From Candidatus Sifarchaeum subterraneum (GTDB taxonomy: Archaea; Asgardarchaeota; Sifarchaeia; Sifarchaeales; Sifarchaeaceae): a stretch of 5,690 nucleotides of DNA. The notes beneath the pieces are model-generated. The model made no database searches, had not been told where the DNA came from, and worked only from the letters and a program-made list of their open reading frames with translations. Made by a program: the position numbers and the translations under genes. Below, piece by piece: positions 1-5,690 of the stretch. The stretch spans positions 1-5,690 of the forward strand of contig JAECRX010000216.1 in the NCBI GenBank assembly GCA_016292335.1, written 5' to 3'. Position 1 is the first letter of the stretch; every line of letters starts with the position of its first letter.

Positions 1-23
1 AAAGAGAATAACTTTTAATTAAG

Positions 24-39
24 TGAGAGGTATTTCTCA
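24..39 (+). promoter_or_regulatory. Probable ribosome binding site within a small inverted repeat
   Basis: GAGAGG at 25-30 is the only purine-rich Shine-Dalgarno-like stretch before the transporter start, 11 bases from the ATG, which is a little far. It lies in a short inverted repeat, TGAGA (24-28) and TCTCA (35-39) around a 6-base loop. A hairpin here would partly cover the site. The stem is only five pairs, so it may be chance. Confidence 0.35.
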
Positions 40-41
40 TT

Positions 42-926
42 ATGAATAGCTATGACTACATTTTCTTGGTCATAATAGGGTCTTTCTTTTCAGGGCTTGG
101 GGCAGTCCTACAAAGATCAGGGCTTCGAGTTAAACCCCCTATAGAAATCAAAATGTTTTTCAAAATCCATGAGGTTTTGATTCACTTATTTTCATCCCCT
201 AGATGGTTCATAGGGGCTTGCTGTACTGTATTTGGCTGGAGCTTATATTTTCAAGCACTTCGATATGGAGACTTGCTTGTGGTTAAGACACTATTTTCTC
301 TTAATGTGGTTTTCGCAGTGATACTTGCTTTTTTTGGCCTCAAAGAAAAAATAGTACATCTAGAGTTGATAGGCATTTCCCTTACAATAGTAGGTTCTCT
401 ATGTTTAGCTATTCTACCCGTAACAACGCGTAAGGAATCCTTAGATTTGAACCTCTTATTGATATTCACTATTACGGCAATTTTATTTTCTTTATTTTCA
501 ACATTCATTAGCACTAAAAGAAAAATTGGAAAAGAAATAGCCTTGGGAATTTCATCTGGAACTCTTTACGGACTTGTAACAGTTTACACAAATGCAATAG
601 CGCGATTAACTCAAGAGTTGCATATTTTTGATATCTATTCTTGGATTCAAGTAATTGGAAATCCTTTTTTCATTATTTTAACTATTTTCAGTCTTACAGC
701 CTTCTTTATTGGGACTTCAGCCTTATCTCTTGGAAGAGCAGCTATCGTCACACCCGTTATCAACGCTCTTGCGGTGATTATTCCCTTGCTTGCAGCAATT
801 TTACTTTTTGGTGAATTATTATTCCCTTTTGGATTTAGTTTTTATTCGATTTTTAGACCTCTTGGAATTACTTTTGTAATTGTGGGAACTTTAATTCTCG
901 AACACCAAAAAGGGATGGAAAAATGA
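42..926 (+). CDS. DMT-superfamily membrane transporter, EamA/NIPA-like
   Basis: This 294-residue protein is strongly hydrophobic, with about nine predicted membrane segments (by eye near residues 6-25, 55-73, 79-99, 106-126, 136-156, 167-187, 209-229, 235-255 and 270-287). Small-residue-rich helices, charged loops such as LKEK (100-103), and a second half that repeats the pattern of the first (ending with the helix and FGE near 256-258) are typical of the drug/metabolite transporter superfamily. The first helix, with GLGAVLQRSGL (18-28), and the segment YGDLLVVKTLFSLNVVFAV resemble NIPA-type members, some of which move magnesium. The substrate cannot be read from sequence. The ATG at 42 is the only possible start, because an in-frame TGA at 24-26 is followed by no other start codon. 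It converges on the methyltransferase gene and has no operon partner in view. Superfamily assignment is fairly sure; subfamily is weak. Confidence 0.8.
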   Translation: MNSYDYIFLVIIGSFFSGLGAVLQRSGLRVKPPIEIKMFFKIHEVLIHLFSSPRWFIGACCTVFGWSLYFQALRYGDLLVVKTLFSLNVVFAVILAFFGLKEKIVHLELIGISLTIVGSLCLAILPVTTRKESLDLNLLLIFTITAILFSLFSTFISTKRKIGKEIALGISSGTLYGLVTVYTNAIARLTQELHIFDIYSWIQVIGNPFFIILTIFSLTAFFIGTSALSLGRAAIVTPVINALAVIIPLLAAILLFGELLFPFGFSFYSIFRPLGITFVIVGTLILEHQKGMEK

Positions 927-939
927 GTTTTGCTTATTT

Positions 940-965
940 AAAAAAATTTCTTTCTTTTTAAAGAA
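940..965. terminator. Candidate bidirectional terminator between convergent genes
   Basis: Fourteen bases after the transporter stop there is a run of seven A (940-946), followed directly by the pyrimidine tract TTTCTTTCTTTTT (947-959). On the plus strand the T-rich tract resembles archaeal oligo-T terminators. On the minus strand the A run reads as seven T downstream of the methyltransferase stop. A weak six-pair hairpin, TTCTTT (948-953) with AAAGAA (960-965), is also possible. The rest of the 927-1028 gap shows only another short T run (996-1000) and no gene. Confidence 0.45.
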
Positions 966-1028
966 TGTTATGGGTAAATAACAGACGGTAATGCGTTTTT
1001 CAATAAATTGGTAGGTATTCAAAATGTT

Positions 1029-3017
1029 TTAAGTGTTTTCTGCTTCAATAAAGAATTTTTTTACTTCAGTCATAAGCGGCCCTTGAAATATTTTAAACAT
1101 TTCCTGAACGTCTTTTTTCTCCTTATATTTTGGTTCTTCTGTTTTTCGGAAAATTAAAATTGATTCAGATTTTATTCTTGTACCAGCATCAATTTTATGA
1201 ATGGTGTGAAATATTTCTTTTTCTAATTTGAAGCCTGCCTTTTCTGCCAAATCTGAGATTATCCCCCCGCCATCAACTCTCAAGGTATCATCACGAATTT
1301 TCCAATGATGATATTTACCTACCACAAAAATCATTCGTCGATTTTTTTTTAGTAACTTGTATAACTGTTTAAAACACGATAACATGTCACAAAGATAGTT
1401 GTATACAACATTGGCCTTATTTCCTCTGCCAAACTTATTCAATATTTCTATCAATTTTTTGCTAGATGTAGGAAGTTCATTTATTTCGCTTTGTAAAATA
1501 ACATCCTTTTTTTTTCTAGATCCTATAACTTCTTCACTTAGCAGATCTATTCTTTCTTTGATTAAGCCAAGGATTGACAAAGAATAAATGGATGTTACAT
1601 CTAGGTAATTTATTGCATCAAAATATGGTGGGGAGGTAAGTATTCCATCAATCTCTTCGTGAAGCGTTATATTACGTGTATTTCCTGTAATTATCGTTGT
1701 ATCCGGGGCAAATTTTATTCCCAATAATGTGGCAATGTTTTGGGTAGTAAATAGAATGAGATAAAATTGAAGAAGATCATTTTTAAATGACTTTTCAACA
1801 TCAATCCCCTTTCTTTTTTCAAATTCTCCTACTATTGTTCTACTTAATATTGCATAAAGAAACTCTTTGATTTCTGTATCTTTTATGAGATCAATTTCTC
1901 TTTTTATAAAGAGAATTTTGGCGACTTGATTTTTCCTTTTAAGAATTTTTTGTCCATAGTTGTTCGGAAGTATTTTTACAAAACTTTCAAAGTCGTCCTT
2001 TTCAGGTTTTTCTTTTATTTTCAATTGCACCGATTTTAAATTACCAAAGTTCAGTTGTAACAATCTAATAACTTCTTTTCGTAATTCGCTAATTGATAGT
2101 TTTAGATTGCTTTTTACTCTGGCAATTAGTGTTGAAAGAGGATTGATATCAACACCATAAGCTTTTACACCCATCATTGGAGCGTCAGCAATGAAAGATC
2201 CACTTCCACAAAAAGGGTCTAAAACCTTCTCACCCATTTTAACATCGAGAAGATTGAAGACCATTCTTGCCATTCTGGCATCAGCTTTCGCCCGATGTTT
2301 ATGAATAAAATGTAACGCATATTTTCTGAATCTTGAAAAAGCCCAATCGATGTAATCCCCGATATAATCTTTTGCCAACCCAAACCGAGGACAGCGATCG
2401 TGTACATTATTTAAATGGTTAGAAAGTTCTTCTATACCTTCCAAAATTCCCTTTTCTTGAACCTCGATTTTCTTTCTTATGTCTTTATATTTTGCAAAAG
2501 TTACTCTTGGCGTTTTCAAGATTTCTAAACTGTCTTCAAAAATTTCTTGAAATGGAATTCCTCTAACGATACATAAATAATAATTATCATTGACTTTTTG
2601 AGTATAACACTGAACAAAAGGAGTAATTTGTGTTTTACCTTCCTTTATTTCGCCATTATCAAACTCAAGATATAACTCTTTCAAATATTTTAGTAATCCC
2701 TCACGATTGTGGGAATGAAAGATTATAAAAAGTTCTTTGAACAGGGTTATCCTTTTTAAGATTTCTATAATCGACCGCGGAGAAGTTTCTATCAGAAAAG
2801 CTTGAATTTTTCCTAAATATGGCATTCTATCGATTATTTTAACTGTTTCATCATTAATAAGGCAAAATGGCTCTTTTTTAAATAGGCTAGCAATAGATTC
2901 AATTTCAAAGGCTTTTTCGTTGAGAAGAGTTTGAATTTCTTCTTTAGCTAATTCTACTTTCGTTTCGACTCTTATATCATGTTTTAGCTTAAGAAGGTAA
3001 GTCATCCTTTTTTTCAT
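1029..3017 (-). CDS. SAM-dependent methyltransferase, DNA m4C/m6A type (SPPY), Trm11-like N-terminal half
   Basis: This is a predicted 662-residue, SAM-dependent amino-methyltransferase. Motif I is VLDPFCGSGSF (265-275), followed by GVDINP (288-293) for the cofactor. A GNTRN segment about 15-20 residues before motif IV resembles the GDAR element of this fold, and motif IV is SPPY (462-465) in TSPPYFDAINYLD. SPPY is typical of N4-cytosine DNA methylases, though it does not fix the base. The N-terminal start (YLLKLKHDIRVETKVELAKEEIQ) and the RMARMVFNLLDVKMGEK run before motif I resemble Trm11/TrmG10 tRNA methylases, so an RNA target is not excluded. About 150 residues, rich in Lys, Glu and hydrophobic residues, are inserted between GVDINP and GNTRN. 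I chose the ATG at 3017, which has GGGAG five bases upstream. An in-frame TTG at 3029 would add four residues but places that site inside the gene. No nuclease or specificity gene is visible nearby. Methyltransferase activity is sure; substrate is not. Confidence 0.85.
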   Translation of the reverse strand: MKKRMTYLLKLKHDIRVETKVELAKEEIQTLLNEKAFEIESIASLFKKEPFCLINDETVKIIDRMPYLGKIQAFLIETSPRSIIEILKRITLFKELFIIFHSHNREGLLKYLKELYLEFDNGEIKEGKTQITPFVQCYTQKVNDNYYLCIVRGIPFQEIFEDSLEILKTPRVTFAKYKDIRKKIEVQEKGILEGIEELSNHLNNVHDRCPRFGLAKDYIGDYIDWAFSRFRKYALHFIHKHRAKADARMARMVFNLLDVKMGEKVLDPFCGSGSFIADAPMMGVKAYGVDINPLSTLIARVKSNLKLSISELRKEVIRLLQLNFGNLKSVQLKIKEKPEKDDFESFVKILPNNYGQKILKRKNQVAKILFIKREIDLIKDTEIKEFLYAILSRTIVGEFEKRKGIDVEKSFKNDLLQFYLILFTTQNIATLLGIKFAPDTTIITGNTRNITLHEEIDGILTSPPYFDAINYLDVTSIYSLSILGLIKERIDLLSEEVIGSRKKKDVILQSEINELPTSSKKLIEILNKFGRGNKANVVYNYLCDMLSCFKQLYKLLKKNRRMIFVVGKYHHWKIRDDTLRVDGGGIISDLAEKAGFKLEKEIFHTIHKIDAGTRIKSESILIFRKTEEPKYKEKKDVQEMFKIFQGPLMTEVKKFFIEAENT

Positions 3018-3022
3018 AATTT

Positions 3023-3027
3023 CTCCC
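3023..3027 (-). promoter_or_regulatory. Shine-Dalgarno site deciding the methyltransferase start
   Basis: On the minus strand GGGAG is followed by five bases (AAATT) and then the ATG at 3017-3015. This spacing supports ATG at 3017 as the start. The TTG at 3029 overlaps the site, and the later ATG at 3005 has AGG directly against it with no spacer. Confidence 0.7.
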
Positions 3028-3067
3028 AACTGACTTTCTCAACCCTCTTTTTTATTCGATAGATCTC

Positions 3068-3078
3068 TTTTTATATTT
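3068..3078 (-). promoter_or_regulatory. Candidate archaeal TATA box for the methyltransferase
   Basis: The minus strand reads AAATATAAAAA here, preceded by a purine-rich stretch (GAGGAAAAAAAAGAC) that could serve as a TFB recognition element. A start about 25 bases downstream would fall near 3045-3050, giving a leader of about 30 bases that contains the Shine-Dalgarno site. The surroundings are A/T-rich, so the match is suggestive only. Confidence 0.4.
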
Positions 3079-3186
3079 GTCTTTTTTTTCCTCAATTTTC
3101 TGAACTTCAGGGAGGCAAGAAAGTCACAATAGCAGGTATCAAAACGAATGATTAATGCTAATTCTAGTTTTAGCCTTCCAACATAT

Positions 3187-3202
3187 ACTTAAATATATAA
3201 GT
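3187..3202 (+). promoter_or_regulatory. Candidate archaeal TATA box for glutamate dehydrogenase
   Basis: ACTTAAATATATAAGT is a good match to an archaeal TATA element and is nearly palindromic, with one mismatched pair in each arm. It ends 60 bases before the GTG start, so transcription would begin near 3220-3228 and leave a leader of about 35-45 bases carrying the ribosome site. The near-symmetry could also suit a dimeric regulator overlapping the TATA box, but nothing else supports that. Confidence 0.5.
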
Positions 3203-3249
3203 AAATAACACACTTTCCCTTTGAAGTAGAATCTAAACACAAAGAATTC

Positions 3250-3254
3250 GGAGG
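3250..3254 (+). promoter_or_regulatory. Shine-Dalgarno site for the GTG-started glutamate dehydrogenase
   Basis: GGAGG lies eight bases before GTG at 3263, which fixes this non-ATG start. The ATG at 3255 directly after the site is out of frame with the enzyme and too close to be used. Confidence 0.75.
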
Positions 3255-3262
3255 ATGTATAA

Positions 3263-4519
3263 GTGGCTGAAAATGAACCAGACCCATATGATGTTGCATT
3301 ACAACAGCTGAAAACAGCTGCTGAAATGTTAAAAATAGAGCCGTGGATACACGAATTTCTCAAAAAACCACAAAAAGCCCTTACTGTAGCCATTCCAGTA
3401 AGATTAGATAATGATGAGCTTGTAAACTTCACAGGTTTCAGAGTACAACATAACAATGCAAGGGGGCCATATAAAGGCGGAATTCGATATCATCCAGACG
3501 TTACAGTGAACGAAGTTAAAGCATTGGCCATGTTGATGACATGGAAATGCGCAGTCTTAGATGTACCCTTCGGTGGAGCTAAAGGCGCCATAATTTGCAA
3601 CCCCAAGAATATGTCTGAAGGAGAAATAGAGCGAATGACCCGACGATATGGCTACACGATTATGGACATAATAGGCCCACATAAGGACATACCAGCTCCA
3701 GACGTCTACACCAACCAGCAGACTATGGCATGGCTAATGGATACCTACAGCATATTCCATGGACAGCCTATACCTGAAATCGTTACAGGAAAGCCCGTAT
3801 TCCTCTACGGCTCAGAAGGCCGAGAAGAGGCAACTTCACGTGGTGTCATGTTCTGTGCAAGAGAAGCAGCCAACAAGGCGCTAAACTTAGATCTAAAGGG
3901 TTTAAGGGTAGCTGTTCAAGGATACGGAAACGTTGGGTGGAATACAGCAAAATTAATGCATGCTGCAGGATCCAAAATCATTGCTGCGAGCGACTCCAAG
4001 GGCGGAATATACAGCGACAATGGCTTTGACCCGGTTAAGGTTTACGAACATAAGATGAAAACCAGATCCGTTGTAGGATTTTCAGGTACAGAAGAGATTT
4101 CGAATGAAGGACTTCTTGAGTTGGAATGCGACATCCTCATACCTGCAGCTCTTGGGAATCAAATAACAAAGCCGAATGCTGACAAGATAAACGCAAAGAT
4201 CATAGTTGAAGGGGCCAATGGACCAACTTCACCGGAGGCTGACAAAATACTCTATGAACGTAAGATACTCTTGGTGCCAGATATCCTAGCTAACGCTGGC
4301 GGTGTAACAGTAAGCTACTTCGAGTGGGTACAAAACCTATGCAGAGAACACTGGCCTGAAGAAGAAGTCAATAAAAAGCTGGAAAATAAAATTGTAAAGT
4401 CATTCAATGGTGTCTACAACATATCACAGAAGCACAAGTGTGACATGAGAACAGCTGCCCTAATGCTGGGCGTCGGCAGAGTTGCAGAAGCCATTAGAAC
4501 TCTTGGGTTGTGGCCATAA
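3263..4519 (+). CDS. gdhA: Glutamate dehydrogenase, hexameric NAD(P)-dependent type
   Basis: This 418-residue enzyme catalyses the reversible oxidative deamination of glutamate to 2-oxoglutarate and ammonium in the cytoplasm, linking nitrogen and carbon metabolism. It is full length for the archaeal/Bacillus hexameric family. The substrate domain has GPYKGGIRYHP with Lys71, MTWK with Lys95, VPFGGAKG with catalytic Lys107, and PAPDVYT with catalytic Asp147. The dinucleotide domain has the GYGNVG loop (220-225) and an SDSKGG strand end (243-248), then ANAGGVTVSYFEWVQN (343-358). Asp244 does not settle NAD versus NADP use, since enzymes of both kinds carry a similar segment. One small deviation is Ala109 where the family signature usually has Gly or Val after the lysine. 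The start is GTG with a strong GGAGG site. The gene is divergent from the methyltransferase, convergent with the glycosidase, and probably monocistronic. Confidence 0.97.
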   Translation: MAENEPDPYDVALQQLKTAAEMLKIEPWIHEFLKKPQKALTVAIPVRLDNDELVNFTGFRVQHNNARGPYKGGIRYHPDVTVNEVKALAMLMTWKCAVLDVPFGGAKGAIICNPKNMSEGEIERMTRRYGYTIMDIIGPHKDIPAPDVYTNQQTMAWLMDTYSIFHGQPIPEIVTGKPVFLYGSEGREEATSRGVMFCAREAANKALNLDLKGLRVAVQGYGNVGWNTAKLMHAAGSKIIAASDSKGGIYSDNGFDPVKVYEHKMKTRSVVGFSGTEEISNEGLLELECDILIPAALGNQITKPNADKINAKIIVEGANGPTSPEADKILYERKILLVPDILANAGGVTVSYFEWVQNLCREHWPEEEVNKKLENKIVKSFNGVYNISQKHKCDMRTAALMLGVGRVAEAIRTLGLWP

Positions 4520-4563
4520 GCGCAATTCACTCAGTCTAAATATATTGTTATCGGCCGTTTCCA

Positions 4564-4595
4564 GAGTGTAAATACTCCTCCTAACACAATTTTTT
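4564..4595 (+). terminator. Candidate terminator for glutamate dehydrogenase
   Basis: The 74-base gap between the dehydrogenase and the convergent glycosidase holds a weak hairpin, GAGT (4564-4567) with ACTC (4574-4577), followed by six T at 4590-4595. The T run touches the glycosidase stop codon. Oligo-T tracts can be enough for archaeal termination; the four-pair stem is probably not important. Confidence 0.35.
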
Positions 4596-5690
4596 ATGGA
4601 AGATCACATTTGTGCATGAGATCTATCGTCAACGAGGCTGTCCAAGAGAAGTTTTCTCCTCCGTAGCCGACCCCGTCGTGTGGGTCAAAGTACTCATAGA
4701 ATCCGTTCTCCCTCACCAATGCTAACATCGCATCCATGAGTACTTCGGCACGTTTTTCGAAATTGTAGGTGCGAAGCCCTTGGTAAATCATCCAATTTGT
4801 GTTGACCCAAATTGGACCGCGCCAGTAAGTTATATGCGAGAAGTAAGGTGAGTCAAGACTCGTGCTTGGAACCACTGGGTACTTACAATCACATGAATCA
4901 AGTGCGCAGAATTGTGAGTGATTCAGCCACTGCACAGTCCTTTCAATTATGGGCCTCTCCACTAAGCCTGCATAGATAGGTATCAAAGCGGCGACGGTTC
5001 TTCTCCGTATGAACTGGTCTACAACTATGTCATAGTCGTAGAAGAGGCCTTCCTCAGGATCTGGACAGAACTGTCTAAGAAAACGGTCTTCTTGATGTCC
5101 AAGCCACTCCAGGATCTCGGTCTTATCTTCATCTAGAATTTGGGCTAACTCTAGCAGTGCCTTGTTAGCCACGTAGAGAATTGTATTAAACACAACGTCT
5201 TTAATCTTGAAGGGAATCTCCTTGTAGGCCAATTTATCATTGTAATCGAATTTCTTGAGATTCTCAACTAGATAAACGAACTTGTCGTATTCTTTATCAG
5301 TCGGCCTCTCAGTGGCATCGCTTACGTGATCCAAGTCACTCCGCTTATATTCTGGAATATCTTTAGATTCTATACGAGCCATCGCTTCATCCCATCTTGG
5401 AGAGTTGTCGAATCCTGACTCCCATGGATGATAGATTGTTGCAAATCCTGAACGTTCTGGATCCCGATTCTCTAAGAGGTAGCGGTGGAATTTTTTGAGC
5501 CGAGGAAACCACCGACGTATAGTCTTCTCTTCATGACTGTGACGGTAATACTTAAGGGCAGCGATTGCGTGGGCTGGGGGTTGTGTGATCCCTGAGGTGA
5601 GTTTCCCAGTAGGCCAGTGCTTTTCAGTCTTCCAGAATTTAGGATCCGGAAAGTATCCCGTTGCCTGAGGATTAAATATGATATGAGGGA
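4594..5690 (-). CDS. GH63-type glycoside hydrolase, mannosylglycerate hydrolase-like (5' end outside window)
   Basis: This is the C-terminal 364 residues of an (alpha/alpha)6-barrel glycoside hydrolase. The frame stays open from the stop to the right edge. The ATG at 5382 is internal, because 102 matching residues lie upstream of it. Landmarks in order (residues of this fragment) are GITQPPAHA (33-41), HPWESGFDNSPRWD (87-100), YWRGPIWVNTNW (288-299), YEYFDP (331-336) and NFSWTASLTIDL (346-357). These are hallmarks of GH63 and its mannosylglycerate/glucosylglycerate hydrolase branch. From family knowledge the acid/base pair probably corresponds to Asp94 (or a nearby acidic residue of that motif) and Glu332. 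The product would be a sugar freed from a small solute or oligosaccharide; exact substrate is not readable, and glucosidase or trehalase-like activity is an alternative. A Cys cluster at 261, 266 and 268 is unexplained. It is convergent with glutamate dehydrogenase. Confidence 0.85.
   Translation of the reverse strand, partial: PHIIFNPQATGYFPDPKFWKTEKHWPTGKLTSGITQPPAHAIAALKYYRHSHEEKTIRRWFPRLKKFHRYLLENRDPERSGFATIYHPWESGFDNSPRWDEAMARIESKDIPEYKRSDLDHVSDATERPTDKEYDKFVYLVENLKKFDYNDKLAYKEIPFKIKDVVFNTILYVANKALLELAQILDEDKTEILEWLGHQEDRFLRQFCPDPEEGLFYDYDIVVDQFIRRRTVAALIPIYAGLVERPIIERTVQWLNHSQFCALDSCDCKYPVVPSTSLDSPYFSHITYWRGPIWVNTNWMIYQGLRTYNFEKRAEVLMDAMLALVRENGFYEYFDPHDGVGYGGENFSWTASLTIDLMHKCDLP

Noticed and set aside
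251..514. Minus-strand open frame of 87 codons inside the transporter gene
   Set aside because: It lies wholly antisense to a clear membrane protein gene, has no recognisable motif, and its composition follows the complement of the hydrophobic coding strand.
1399..1587. Plus-strand open frame of 62 codons inside the methyltransferase
   Set aside because: It is antisense to the conserved region after SPPY and has no recognisable motif; a shadow frame.
1960..2160. Plus-strand open frame of 66 codons inside the methyltransferase
   Set aside because: It is antisense to the insert region; its Ser/Phe-rich content is what results from complementing Lys/Glu-rich coding sequence.
2219..2407. Minus-strand open frame of 62 codons overlapping the methyltransferase in another frame
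   Set aside because: It overlaps the region encoding the cofactor motif, which is clearly read in the main frame.
3100..3180. Possible small RNA or CRISPR-like repeat in the divergent intergenic region
   Set aside because: I found no repeated unit, stable long hairpin or tRNA-like cloverleaf there; it is best read as promoter-flanking sequence.
3302..3328. Repeated CAGCTG near the start of glutamate dehydrogenase
   Set aside because: Two copies a few bases apart encode ordinary helix residues (QLKTAAE); there is no regular period or further copy.
3139..3456. Minus-strand open frame of 105 codons from the dehydrogenase 5' end into the intergenic region
   Set aside because: It starts inside glutamate dehydrogenase on the opposite strand, runs through the candidate TATA region, is Ser/Phe/Cys-rich in the way shadow frames are, and matches no family I know.

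Overview
This 5.7 kb window holds four protein-coding genes and no RNA genes, mobile elements or CRISPR repeats that I can see. The source is probably an archaeon. The glutamate dehydrogenase is of the hexameric type common in archaea (and also found in Bacillus). Two of the gene starts are preceded by A/T-rich TATA-like boxes at a suitable distance, with purine-rich Shine-Dalgarno sites, and I saw no obvious bacterial -35/-10 pairs. A TACK-group lineage such as Bathyarchaeia would fit, but the sequence alone does not prove that.

Layout from left to right. (1) 42-926, plus strand: a small multi-pass membrane protein of the drug/metabolite transporter (EamA/NIPA-like) superfamily. (2) 1029-3017, minus strand: a large SAM-dependent methyltransferase with motif I DPFCGSG and motif IV SPPY. 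It converges on gene 1, and the roughly 100 bp between them contains a T-rich/A-rich block that could terminate both. (3) 3018-3262: a divergent intergenic region with a TATA-like box for each direction. (4) 3263-4519, plus strand: a complete glutamate dehydrogenase with a GTG start. (5) 4594-5690, minus strand: a GH63-type glycoside hydrolase related to mannosylglycerate hydrolase. It converges on the dehydrogenase, and its reading frame stays open to the right edge, so its N-terminus lies outside the window.

The genes alternate in direction (+, -, +, -), so each is probably its own transcription unit and no operon is visible. Base composition changes across the window. Lines I counted by hand in the left half, in the transporter and much of the methyltransferase, are about 25-38% G+C (one methyltransferase line reaches 50%). 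Lines in the dehydrogenase and glycosidase are about 45-48%. The left half may therefore be accessory or transferred DNA next to a core metabolic gene.

The dehydrogenase sets the balance between glutamate, 2-oxoglutarate and ammonium, and the glycosidase probably acts on a small sugar-containing solute or oligosaccharide. A shared role in osmolyte balance is possible but speculative. The most distinctive gene is the methyltransferase. It appears to combine a Trm11-like N-terminal half with a DNA-methylase-type SPPY catalytic motif and a long insert, with no restriction partner in view. I found no convincing multi-gene novel system in this window.
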